22,233 bases of DNA from positions 1 through 22,233 of the forward strand of contig JBGTKH010000505.1 of assembly GCA_041744735.1 (NCBI GenBank), given 5' to 3'. Under the pieces are notes generated by a model. That model saw only the letters and a list, made by a program, of their open reading frames with translations, was not told the DNA's origin and ran no database searches. The DNA comes from JBGTKH01 sp041744735. Lineage in GTDB: Bacteria > Planctomycetota > Planctomycetia > Pirellulales > Pirellulaceae. A program made the position numbers and the translations under genes. Positions 5,951 to 13,005 of the stretch are shown here, in pieces; position 1 is the stretch's first letter, and every line of letters begins with the position of its first letter.

Positions 5951-8095
5951 TCAGCGCGGCTGGGACGGAGGCTCAAAGCTGTCGGTGATGGTTTGAAAAA
6001 CGGGGGCCGTTGGAAAGGGACTTGTGGGTGCGGGCCACGGCGCGTGGTGGTAAGTAGCAGGCATCGCCGCCGGAACGCGATGTGATTCGGCGTACATTTC
6101 GGCCAAGTGCTCGCGCAGGATTCGCCGCACTTCCAATACACTGCGCGGGTGCTGGTGGACCGTGACGTGGTCCGCTTCCACTTCGATTTGCGAATCGACG
6201 CGATCTAGACTCGCGCTGGCCAGCGACACCACGCCGTCACCGTCGCCTGCGATCTTGCCGAGAAATCCCTGATTCGGCGCTCGGCCCAGGACATTGTGAT
6301 ATCGCACCCACGGCGCACGCGGCGCCGCGAGAAGTGCGGGAAACACAGGCGAGTCCGGAGCCAGCGAGTCGATACTGGTGGTGATCGTCAGCAGTTCCGT
6401 GTTGCGGAAGTAGCCCGGATTGTCGCGGATCACGCGCTGGCTGGTCTGCGTGAGCATCGACGGCAACGCGATCAGCTTATGGCCCAGCCAGCGTGTGGCA
6501 CTGTTGGCAAAGTTGCTGCCGCGGTGTGGTGTGCCCAACGTGACGACTCGGCGCACCGACGGGTTGGGATGAAAGAACACGGTGCCTTGCAAACTCTGCC
6601 GAGTTTGTTCGTCGGCATTCAACTCGTCGAACGGTCTGTCCGTGACCAGGTGCCAGAAGTCTTCGCCGCTATCGACCGTTTGCAGCATCGACACCAGCCC
6701 GCCCATGCTGTGGCCAATCAGCACCATCTGATCCAGCTTTGGCGTGTTGTGTTGCGGGTCCAGATTGCGGCGCACGTCGGCTACGTCGGCGCGCATCTGG
6801 GCCGCGCTGATCCAAAACGGCTGCCCGGTCGGATACAGGTAGAACCAAAACTGATAGTGGTCGCGAATCTCCGGCATCGCCCGCAGGTCGTTGAACATTT
6901 CCATCCACGTCTTTGGGCTGGACCAGAGCCCGTGCACCATGACCACGGGAATTTTGTGCGGGTCGTATGGTTCGAGCATGTACAGCCCGCGGAAATCTTT
7001 GGCGAAGTCGGCGTCCAACAGCGCGAACGTGGCCAAGGCATTGGTGCGCACCAGCGGGTCGTTCAGGTAGAAGGCCAGCGGCGTGCTTAGGTCACTTTCC
7101 AGCGGAGCACGTCGATTGGCCACGATCACGTCCGTGGTGACCAACGGGTCACAAAGTTCCAACGCACAGTGCACCGCTGGCCCGTTGGCCGAGCCCGGCG
7201 CACGTGTGCTGGGCAGCACGCGCAAAAAGGCGGTCACAGGGAACGTCAGACCGGGCGGATAGTATTGCTCGGCGGGGCTTTCGTCGGGATGTGACTTGCG
7301 CACGGCGATTAGTGGCACGCCAAGTCCAAACGTTTGATGCTGGTTATTCAGTCCCTTCAGTTCGTAGTCCGACACAAACTCAAAGCGATCGAAGTCATCC
7401 GCATGCCAGCGGCCGTTGACCACAATGGCGATGTCGATCTGCTGGCCGCACGAGTTGATCGAATGCGTGTAGCCGGGCCGCAGTTTTTCGTGCTTGTTGA
7501 CGATTCGCAGCGCGCCTTCCAGCGACGAGTTGTACAGTTCGCACACCTGGCGGAATTGAGGATCGTACGGATTCCGCCCAACGTCGAAGCACGGTTCAAA
7601 CAGGTAGGCATACGCATGAGCGACCGATGCGCCATACATGTCCAGTGCCGTCGCGTCGTCGAATTTCGCCTCGGCCTGTTTGGCGTTGATGTAGGCCAAC
7701 TCGGCGAAGGCGTAGACCTTGTCCGGCGTCGGTTCGCTGTTGATGCTGGCCTGCAGTTGAGCCAGCCCCTGCTGCGGATCTTGCTTCATCACCTGCGCCA
7801 AGTCGGATTGTCGCAGCACTTGTTCAGTGCGCGGCGTGGGCTTCGGACCGCGGCGCGACAGCAGTTGCAATGGGCCGGCCAGCGGGTTGCGCGGCGACTT
7901 GCGGACGGTGACCAAACCCGGCGTCGTGTACCCCACGACGTTGGCCACGCGTCTTAATGAACCAGAATCGAGCGACACGCAGCCGCACAGCCAGATGCTG
8001 AAAACAAGCAGCGTCGCGGCACGGAGGTACCGCGGCGAAAACCACGCGGCACCGGCGGCCGCGCGGCAACGATTTGACCACACGTCTCGCTTCAT
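5951..8095 (-). CDS. Large secreted lipoprotein with alpha/beta-hydrolase (lipase/esterase) domain
   Basis: A 714-residue protein. A hydrophobic N-terminal segment (about 24-38) ends in the lipobox LCGC, with Cys39 as the lipidation site, so it is predicted to be membrane-anchored outside the cytoplasm. The first ~370 residues include an Ala/Gln-rich helical part (about 95-170, TPR-like in feel) and a beta-rich part with no family I recognise. The C-terminal ~300 residues form the hydrolase: oxyanion region VVMVHGLWSSPKTW (385-398), nucleophile Ser463 in GHSMGG, GTPHRGS at 521-527, a likely catalytic Asp in AGDGDGVV (617-623), and His in ADHVTVHQHP (641-650). The fold resembles PGAP1/lipase class 2 esterases. 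The substrate is unknown. No Shine-Dalgarno sequence is seen. A short tandem repeat comes to within a few bases of the ATG. Confidence 0.85.
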   Translation of the reverse strand: MKRDVWSNRCRAAAGAAWFSPRYLRAATLLVFSIWLCGCVSLDSGSLRRVANVVGYTTPGLVTVRKSPRNPLAGPLQLLSRRGPKPTPRTEQVLRQSDLAQVMKQDPQQGLAQLQASINSEPTPDKVYAFAELAYINAKQAEAKFDDATALDMYGASVAHAYAYLFEPCFDVGRNPYDPQFRQVCELYNSSLEGALRIVNKHEKLRPGYTHSINSCGQQIDIAIVVNGRWHADDFDRFEFVSDYELKGLNNQHQTFGLGVPLIAVRKSHPDESPAEQYYPPGLTFPVTAFLRVLPSTRAPGSANGPAVHCALELCDPLVTTDVIVANRRAPLESDLSTPLAFYLNDPLVRTNALATFALLDADFAKDFRGLYMLEPYDPHKIPVVMVHGLWSSPKTWMEMFNDLRAMPEIRDHYQFWFYLYPTGQPFWISAAQMRADVADVRRNLDPQHNTPKLDQMVLIGHSMGGLVSMLQTVDSGEDFWHLVTDRPFDELNADEQTRQSLQGTVFFHPNPSVRRVVTLGTPHRGSNFANSATRWLGHKLIALPSMLTQTSQRVIRDNPGYFRNTELLTITTSIDSLAPDSPVFPALLAAPRAPWVRYHNVLGRAPNQGFLGKIAGDGDGVVSLASASLDRVDSQIEVEADHVTVHQHPRSVLEVRRILREHLAEMYAESHRVPAAMPATYHHAPWPAPTSPFPTAPVFQTITDSFEPPSQPR

Positions 8096-8100
8096 CTATA

Positions 8101-8134
8101 CAGGAGACAGTTACAGGTTACAGGAAACAGGTTG
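8101..8134. repeat. Degenerate ~7-bp tandem repeat (acaggtt type)
   Basis: ACAGG recurs with 7-bp spacing (aggagacag, ttacaggttacagg, aaacaggtt). It begins 5 bp upstream of the lipase start codon at 8095 and fills the place where its leader and ribosome site should be. Confidence 0.7.
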
Positions 8135-8149
8135 GGTGGGAACGATGCC

Positions 8150-8201
8150 GTAGCCGAACTCGTGAGAGTTCGGAAACCAGAAGTCTCCCGACTTCTGCTA
8201 C
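8150..8201. repeat. Double-hairpin GTAG/CTAC element, copy C
   Basis: GTAG, hairpin 8154-8173 (CCGAACTC-gtga-GAGTTCGG), a 4-nt spacer AAAC, hairpin 8178-8197 (CAGAAGTC-tccc-GACTTCTG), CTAC. This is the most compact copy, and both stems are perfect. It lies in the divergent gap between the lipase and sulfatase genes, a place unsuited to a terminator. TTGACGGAGCA (8220-8230) to its right also occurs in the right arm of element B. Confidence 0.92.
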
Positions 8202-8339
8202 GACCCGTCGAGCAAAAATTGACGGAGCAAAAGACGAGCGCTGATACGGCAGCGCCAGAATAAAGCGAGACGCCGTCGTCAGGTCAATGTCGATTTCTCA
8301 GTTTCCGTCTCACAACAAACATATTCACGGAACTAGCTC

Positions 8340-9596
8340 ATGAAAATAACGATGAAGCTGCTCACTGCGTTGCTCATTTCGCTTTTTGCTAGCGTCGCTG
8401 CCGCCGGCCCGCCGAACGTTGTGATGATTCTCTCGGACGATCAAGCTTGGACCGACTACAGTTTCATGGGTCACGACGTGATCCAGACGCCGCACTTGGA
8501 CAAGCTGGCCAAGGAGAGCGTTGTGTTCACGCGCGGCTATGTGCCCAGCAGCCTCTGCCGGCCCAGCCTGATGACGTTGACCACCGGCTTGTTCCCTCAT
8601 CAGCACAAGATTGTGGGCAACGATCCGCCGCCAGGGACCGACCGCGGTGCGATGCTCAAGCACGTCGAGAGTCACCCGACGTTGCCCCGCATGCTGGCAG
8701 AGAAAGGTTACTTGAGCCTGCAGACAGGCAAGTGGTGGGAAGGCAATTACACGCTCGGCGGTTTCACGCACGGGATGACTCACGGCGACCCGCGGCGCGG
8801 CGGGCGGCACGGTGACGACGGGCTGAAGATTGGCCGGCAGGGACTTAAGCCGATTTTCGACTTCGTTGACGAGTGTGGTGACCGGCCGTTTTTCATCTGG
8901 TATGCGCCGCTGCTGCCTCACACGCCGCATACTCCGCCTGAGCGTTTGCTGAACAAGTACTCGGGCAAAGTCGATTCGCTGCACGTTGCACGCTATTATG
9001 CGATGTGCGAGTGGTTCGATGAAACGTGCGGCGAACTGGTTGACTACATCGACCAGCAGGGGCTCGGCGAGAACACGTTGATCGTCTATGTGACCGACAA
9101 CGGTTGGATTCAGAATCCCGCGGCTCCGAACTACGCACCCAAGAGCAAACGTTCGCCGTACGATGGCGGCATTCGCACGCCGATGATGGTCCGCTGGCCG
9201 GGCAAGCTGACGCCGATGCGCGACGATACAACGCTCATCAGCAGCATCGACCTCGTGCCCACGATTCTGGCCGCCTGCGACTTAAAGTCTACCGCTGAGA
9301 TGCCGGGCCTGAATCTGCTCGATGTTGCCGCGGGAAAGGCTCCAGCTCGCGACGCGATTTTCGGTGAGATCTTTGAACACGACATGGCGGACATCGACGA
9401 CCCAACCGCGAGTCTGCTTTATCGCTGGTGCATTGAAGGGGAATGGAAGCTCATCGTTGCCAAAGACGGCAAGCAATCGGAGCTTTACAATTTACAAGCC
9501 GATCCGCACGAGTCAAAGAATCTGGCCGCGGACCATCCTGATCTGGTCGAGCGGCTGGCGACGCGCATCGATCAATGGTGGCGGATTGCCGAATGA
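8340..9596 (+). CDS. Secreted sulfatase with CRPSL active-site motif
   Basis: A 418-residue alkaline-phosphatase-superfamily sulfatase. Residues 1-22 are a signal peptide (LLTALLISLFASVAAA). Metal-site residues Asp33-Asp34 are in ILSDDQAW. The residue modified to formylglycine is Cys73 in SLCRPSLMTLTTG. Other active-site positions visible are Lys131 (QTGKWW), His193 (LLPHTPHTPP), Asp253-Asn254 (YVTDNGW) and Lys270 (KSKRSPYDGG). The usual C-x-P-S-R core reads C-R-P-S-L, with Leu in place of Arg; I recall such forms among planctomycete sulfatases. It would remove sulfate esters from external polysaccharides or small molecules, with exact substrate unknown. The C-terminal subdomain (ELYNLQADPHESKNLAADHP) is complete. 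It is followed after 21 nt by an aminotransferase on the same strand, so co-transcription is likely. Confidence 0.92.
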   Translation: MKITMKLLTALLISLFASVAAAGPPNVVMILSDDQAWTDYSFMGHDVIQTPHLDKLAKESVVFTRGYVPSSLCRPSLMTLTTGLFPHQHKIVGNDPPPGTDRGAMLKHVESHPTLPRMLAEKGYLSLQTGKWWEGNYTLGGFTHGMTHGDPRRGGRHGDDGLKIGRQGLKPIFDFVDECGDRPFFIWYAPLLPHTPHTPPERLLNKYSGKVDSLHVARYYAMCEWFDETCGELVDYIDQQGLGENTLIVYVTDNGWIQNPAAPNYAPKSKRSPYDGGIRTPMMVRWPGKLTPMRDDTTLISSIDLVPTILAACDLKSTAEMPGLNLLDVAAGKAPARDAIFGEIFEHDMADIDDPTASLLYRWCIEGEWKLIVAKDGKQSELYNLQADPHESKNLAADHPDLVERLATRIDQWWRIAE

Positions 9597-9617
9597 CGCG
9601 GGCCGCCCTTCGATGAA

Positions 9618-10775
9618 ATGACCAAATCCGTGACCAGCGACGTTTCCCATGAAGTACTTGCCATCCGCGGCGGACGGCCCGTGATTCCCGCAGGGCCTCC
9701 CACTTGGCCAATTCCGGACGAAGATGTTCGAGCGGCTTTAGAAGCTGCGTATGCCGACGGAAGCTGGGGCCGATATCACGGTCCACACTGCGAACGTCTG
9801 GCGGCGCAACTAGCTCAAATGCACGGCGTCGAGCATGTGTTGCTTTGTTCGTCGGGCACCGTGGCCGTCGAGTTGGCCCTGCGCGGGCTGAACGTCGGCG
9901 CCGGGGACGAAGTGATTCTGGCGGCTTACGATTTCGGCGGAAATTTCCGCGCGATCGAGGCCGTCGGTGCGCGGCCAGTGCTCGTCGACATTCATCCGCG
10001 GACGTGGTGCATGGACGAAAGTCAGATCGGCGATGCCGTTAGCGCGACGACGCGCGCCATCATCGTGTCGCATCTGCACGGCGGGATCGCCTCAATGAAA
10101 TCGATTTGTGAATTAGCGGCGCGCCACAATCTCGCCGTTGTCGAAGATGCCTGCCAGTCACCTGGCGCGATCGCCGGCGACCGCATGGCGGGCGCATGGG
10201 GCGACGTGAGCGTTTTGAGTTTCGGTGGCAGCAAACTACTTACCGCCGGCCGCGGCGGCGCGGTTATAACGAAACACGCCGATGTCCATCAGCGCGTCAA
10301 AATCTTCTGCGAGCGCGGCAACCACGCCTTTCCGCTGAGCGAATTACAAGCCGCCGTCTTGCCGCCGCAGATCGACAAGCTGGCGAAGCGAAATGAAAAG
10401 CGGCGCGAGAATGTTGAACGATTGCACCGCGCCTGCAGCGACTTGCCGGCGCTCGTGCCCATTCTGCTCGACCCCGTTGAGAGTCATCCGGTCTATTACA
10501 AACACGCGTGGCTCTACGAAGCTGATCGTTGCGGCGGGCATTCGCGCGACACGTTGATCGCCGCCCTGCAGGCAGAAGGCGTGAAAGTGGACGCCGGCTT
10601 TCGCGGCTTCACTCGCCGCCCACTGCGACTCTGCCGCAAGATCGGAACGCTGCGCAGTAGCCAGCACGCGGCGGAAGCAACCGTTCTGCTGCATCATCCC
10701 GTGCTATTAGAAACGGCCGAGTCAATGCAGCGAGTTGCCGATGCGTTGCGAAAAGTCGTCGCGGCGCTGGTTTAG
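9618..10775 (+). CDS. DegT/DnrJ/EryC1/StrS-family PLP-dependent aminotransferase
   Basis: A 385-residue fold-type I PLP enzyme of the sugar aminotransferase family. It has the GSWGRYHGPHCERLAAQLA N-terminal motif, LLCSSGTVAVELAL (phosphate-binding turn), GDEVILAAYDFGGN, the PLP-ring region AVVEDACQSPGA with Asp177 and Gln180, and the lysine motif SFGGSKLLTAGRGG with Lys206 forming the internal aldimine. FPLSELQAAVLPPQIDKL and the C-terminal YYKHAWLYE segment complete the fold. Family members aminate keto-sugars or similar substrates in the cytoplasm. Coupling to the sulfatase 21 nt upstream suggests joint transcription, but a shared pathway is only an inference. The ribosome site is weak. Its TAG stop overlaps the stop of the convergent csrA-2 by 4 nt (10772-10775). 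Confidence 0.9.
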   Translation: MTKSVTSDVSHEVLAIRGGRPVIPAGPPTWPIPDEDVRAALEAAYADGSWGRYHGPHCERLAAQLAQMHGVEHVLLCSSGTVAVELALRGLNVGAGDEVILAAYDFGGNFRAIEAVGARPVLVDIHPRTWCMDESQIGDAVSATTRAIIVSHLHGGIASMKSICELAARHNLAVVEDACQSPGAIAGDRMAGAWGDVSVLSFGGSKLLTAGRGGAVITKHADVHQRVKIFCERGNHAFPLSELQAAVLPPQIDKLAKRNEKRRENVERLHRACSDLPALVPILLDPVESHPVYYKHAWLYEADRCGGHSRDTLIAALQAEGVKVDAGFRGFTRRPLRLCRKIGTLRSSQHAAEATVLLHHPVLLETAESMQRVADALRKVVAALV

Positions 10776-11026
10776 CGCGCCAGGCGAGGTGCCGTCGCGG
10801 CGTGAGCAGCGTAAACGCTGTTCGGGACAAAAATTGCCGGCGGCGCCTCCGCTTTGGGCTCATCAAACTGGTTTACTGCCGAGACCAGTTCGCCACGCAC
10901 GATCCGCACGTCGTCCGGAGCCTCGATGCCAATCGTCACACGATTTCCTGCCACGCGGTTCACGACGACCGAGATGCCGTCGCCAATCACAATTCGCTCG
11001 CCAACTTTCCTGCTGAGCACCAACAT
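10772..11026 (-). CDS. csrA: Carbon storage regulator CsrA, copy 2
   Basis: An 84-residue protein. It begins MLVLSRKVGERIVIGDGI and continues NRVAGNRVTIGIEAPDDVRIVRGEL, a standard CsrA domain with Leu4, Arg6 and Arg44 retained. A ~35-residue tail (QFDEPKAEAPPAIFVPNSVYAAHAA...) is unlike the tail of copy 1. The start at 11026 has a strong GGAGGAA ribosome site 6 nt upstream. A longer in-frame extension to 11167 is rejected because it lacks CsrA homology and would hide that site. The leader contains two GGA triplets in the ribosome site, so binding by CsrA itself is plausible. A possible promoter (CTGTCA, 17 bp, TACTAT) lies just upstream but is weak. It is convergent with the aminotransferase, with overlapping stop codons. 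Confidence 0.93.
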   Translation of the reverse strand: MLVLSRKVGERIVIGDGISVVVNRVAGNRVTIGIEAPDDVRIVRGELVSAVNQFDEPKAEAPPAIFVPNSVYAAHAATAPRLAR

Positions 11027-11311
11027 TGTTCTTTCCTCCATGAAATAGTAGGACGGCTCTGCCAAGATGACAGGCCGCGTTCGTGAATGGGGTGGCCTCC
11101 GCAGCAAATGCGGTGCCAAATTAGATCTGGATTTCTTGGGCGATCGCGAAGAATTACTCAAGTCCAAGTGTCGGGATACGTTGGATCAAGTCACCAAAAT
11201 TTCGCTCGCGATTCTGAGTCAGCGCCGCGCGTGTCTCAAAATAGGACGGTCGGCGCTGCGCGAATTGTCTCAACCTTGTTCAAGTTGGTTGATCAATGCC
11301 CACTCAGGTTC
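11027..11311. other. Non-coding gap between csrA-2 and a fold-back repeat
   Basis: About 285 nt follow the csrA-2 leader. No open frame here shows a recognisable protein, ribosome site or biased codon use. It holds the upstream region of csrA-2 and otherwise nothing that I can identify. It leads into the fold-back element B. Confidence 0.5.
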
Positions 11312-11439
11312 AGCTAGTGCACTATCAGCCGTGCATTGATGGGTAGCCGAAGTCGCCAGACTTTGGCCGGATCTTGGGAAAACCAAACTCTGGCGAGTTC
11401 GGCTACATCCATCAGTCGACAGTTGACGGAGCACTAGCT
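11312..11439. mobile_element. Fold-back (MITE-like) element containing double-hairpin copy B
   Basis: The core (11343-11406) is GTAG, hairpin 11347-11366 (CCGAAGTC-gcca-GACTTTGG), a 16-nt spacer, hairpin 11383-11402 (CCAAACTC-tggc-GAGTTCGG), CTAC. It matches copy A in reverse orientation at 63/64 bases. Flanks extend the inverted repeat imperfectly to AGCTAGTGC (11312-11320) and GCACTAGCT (11431-11439), a 128-bp unit. Inner flank matches include TGATGGGTAGCC on the left and GGCTACATCCATCA on the right. No clear target duplication was found at the ends, and no transposase is present in the window. Confidence 0.7.
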
Positions 11440-11444
11440 TGCAA

Positions 11445-11500
11445 GCTGAAGTCGTGCGACGCTGTGGGCATCGCGCCACATCGCGCCACTTCAGCGTCGC
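11445..11500. repeat. Hairpin-forming intergenic sequence
   Basis: GCGACGCTG (11456-11464) pairs with CAGCGTCGC (11492-11500). Alternatively GCTGAAGT (11445-11452) pairs with ACTTCAGC (11488-11495). The two pairings are mutually exclusive. The loop carries a tandem 10-mer, ATCGCGCCAC twice (11470-11489). It could be a second degraded repeat or a structured leader; I cannot tell which. Confidence 0.5.
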
Positions 11501-11535
11501 CCGAGAAGTTTGATTTGTGGTTCAATGAGAGGGCA

Positions 11536-11563
11536 TTGCTTGCCTAGATGTAAGGGGTACAAT
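11536..11563 (+). promoter_or_regulatory. Candidate promoter for the TPR protein
   Basis: TTGCTT (11536-11541) is followed by 16 bp and TACAAT (11558-11563). The implied leader is ~130 nt before the ATG at 11698. The -10 box is good and the -35 box is weak. Confidence 0.35.
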
Positions 11564-11697
11564 GCCGGCCATGAATTCGCATGCCCAGCCATCAATTCGC
11601 CGCGTCTGCGCTGTGACCTTCCGGGTGCAAGGTTCGTTGATCGAGTTTTGCCTCGCCGCTGGCCGTGGTAACTTGTCCGTAATTTTGGAGTTCAACG

Positions 11698-12483
11698 ATG
11701 TTTCGCGCCAGTTTGTCGATCGGATGCTTGCTTGCAATGTATTGTGCATCGCGGCCAGTTGATACTTTCGCCGAAGAGCCAGCGGTGCTATTGCAGCAAG
11801 CCGGCCGCGCGGCGGCGCTGGGTGACAGCGCCAAGGCCGTGACTCTGGCCACTCAGGCGATCGAGCAAGATCCGCTACTCTCCGCGGCGTACTATCTGCG
11901 CGGCCGCGAGCATTTTCGGCTGGGCAAGTTTCGCGAATCGGTGGCGGACTTTGACAAGTACATTCAATTGCGTCCCGAGCAGCACTCGCGGCAGTGGGAG
12001 CGCGGCATCGCATGCTATTACGCAGGACAGTTCGACAAAGGTGCCAAGCAGTTCGAGCTTTATCAAACGTTCCACAACAACGACGTCGAGAACTCCGTCT
12101 GGCGGTATTTGTGCCTAGCTCGTACCGAGGGCGTGGAGATGGCCCGCGCGACGTTGCTGTCGATCGAAAACGACCGCCGCGTGCCGATGATGCAGATCTA
12201 TGACTTGTATCGCGGCAAGCTCGAGCCCGCCGACGTGCTGGCTGCCGCCAACGCCGGCAATCCGCCGCCCGATACTCTCAGTTCGCGCCTGTTTTACGCG
12301 CACCTCTACCTGGGCCTATACTATGAAGCCGCCGGCAATGCCGAGTTAGCCAAGAAACACATCATCGAAGCGGCCGACAACCACAAGGACGACACGCAGA
12401 TCAACGGCTACATGTGGGACGTGGCCCGCGTGCACGCTGAATTGCTGCGCGGCAAACAAATGCCGGAACGCAAATCGCAGTGA
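11698..12483 (+). CDS. Secreted TPR-repeat protein
   Basis: A 261-residue protein with a signal peptide (MFRASLSIGCLLAMYCASRPVDTFA, cleaved near residue 25). Tetratricopeptide repeats follow: about 28-60 (LLQQAGRAAALGDSAKAVTLATQAIEQDP), 62-95 (AAYYLRGREHFRLGKFRESVADFDKYIQLRP), 97-130 (QWERGIACYYAGQFDKGAKQFELY), and a last one near 212-240 (FYAHLYLGLYYEAAGNAELAKKHIIEA). The order and the middle VWRYLCLARTEGVEMARATL segment recall NlpI-type periplasmic TPR adaptors, but no lipobox is present. The role is probably protein-protein binding in the envelope, with partner unknown. GGAG lies 8 nt before the ATG. The genes that follow are spaced 100-150 nt apart and need not be one operon. Confidence 0.8.
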   Translation: MFRASLSIGCLLAMYCASRPVDTFAEEPAVLLQQAGRAAALGDSAKAVTLATQAIEQDPLLSAAYYLRGREHFRLGKFRESVADFDKYIQLRPEQHSRQWERGIACYYAGQFDKGAKQFELYQTFHNNDVENSVWRYLCLARTEGVEMARATLLSIENDRRVPMMQIYDLYRGKLEPADVLAAANAGNPPPDTLSSRLFYAHLYLGLYYEAAGNAELAKKHIIEAADNHKDDTQINGYMWDVARVHAELLRGKQMPERKSQ

Positions 12484-12575
12484 TTTTTCATGTGGCGGGG
12501 CAGGATACGGCGACTATTCCGTCTGCAATGTTTCCCAGGTCGATTGCAATTCTGGGAACAACGAGTAAGCTAATC

Positions 12576-12616
12576 CGCCATCGGTGTCTCGACAACTAGT
12601 GGCGAATGTTTTTTTT
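12576..12616 (+). terminator. Weak candidate terminator after the TPR gene
   Basis: CGCCA (12576-12580) can pair with TGGCG (12600-12604), followed by a run of eight T (12609-12616). The stem is short and the loop long. Another imperfect hairpin (12529-12538 with 12552-12560, CCCAG/CTGGG core) lies upstream. The T-run ends only 17 nt before the next start codon, so it may instead belong to that gene's leader. Confidence 0.25.
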
Positions 12617-12633
12617 GACAGAAAGGTAATGTC

Positions 12634-12906
12634 ATGCTTCAGATTCTGCAAATCATCATTGGATTGGCCTCGCTCGTGTGTTTCGTATTGGTGGTGATCA
12701 AGATGTTTCAGCATGGTGACACTGGACTCGGTATCGCCTGCATTGTGCTTATCTTTTGCGGCATCGGCGGGTTGATCGCCTTCATTATGGGTTGGGTCAA
12801 GTCGGCGCAATACGACATCAAGAACGTGATGTTGGCGTGGACAGGCTTGATCGTCGTAGGTTTTCTTGTCGGACTTGCCGGAGTCGCGATACAAGCGGGC
12901 GGATAA
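12634..12906 (+). CDS. Small integral membrane protein, function unknown
   Basis: A 90-residue protein with three hydrophobic stretches that should cross the membrane: about 3-23 (QILQIIIGLASLVCFVLVVIK), 31-55 (GLGIACIVLIFCGIGGLIAFIMGW), and 66-88 (MLAWTGLIVVGFLVGLAGVAIQ). Short polar links separate them (MFQHGDTG, VKSAQYDIKN). There is no signal-peptide cleavage site or lipobox. AAAGG lies 8 nt before the ATG. I do not recognise a named family; its size and pattern are like those of many uncharacterised inner-membrane proteins. Codon use and start support make it a real gene. Its neighbours give no functional hint. Confidence 0.7.
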   Translation: MLQILQIIIGLASLVCFVLVVIKMFQHGDTGLGIACIVLIFCGIGGLIAFIMGWVKSAQYDIKNVMLAWTGLIVVGFLVGLAGVAIQAGG

Positions 12907-12925
12907 AGGCCGCGCAGCAATCGCG

Positions 12926-12954
12926 TTGACCGGCGCCTCCGCAACAAATAGACT
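12926..12954 (+). promoter_or_regulatory. Candidate promoter for the Uma2 gene
   Basis: TTGACC (12926-12931) is followed by 17 bp and TAGACT (12949-12954). Transcription would begin near 12961, at the first in-frame ATG, which argues for translation starting further downstream at 13006. Confidence 0.4.
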
Positions 12955-13005
12955 GAAGTCATGCTGGAGGGCGGTGTAGTTTCACGTTTGCGAGGCATGA
13001 CTTTG

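Noticed and set aside
11027..11167. A 47-residue N-terminal extension of csrA-2
   Set aside because: CsrA proteins start at MLVL; a strong GGAGG ribosome site precedes that codon.
12615..12634. TTGACA at 12615-12620 as the promoter of the small membrane protein
   Set aside because: It lies 13 nt from the ATG, so a -10 box at normal spacing would fall inside the coding region.
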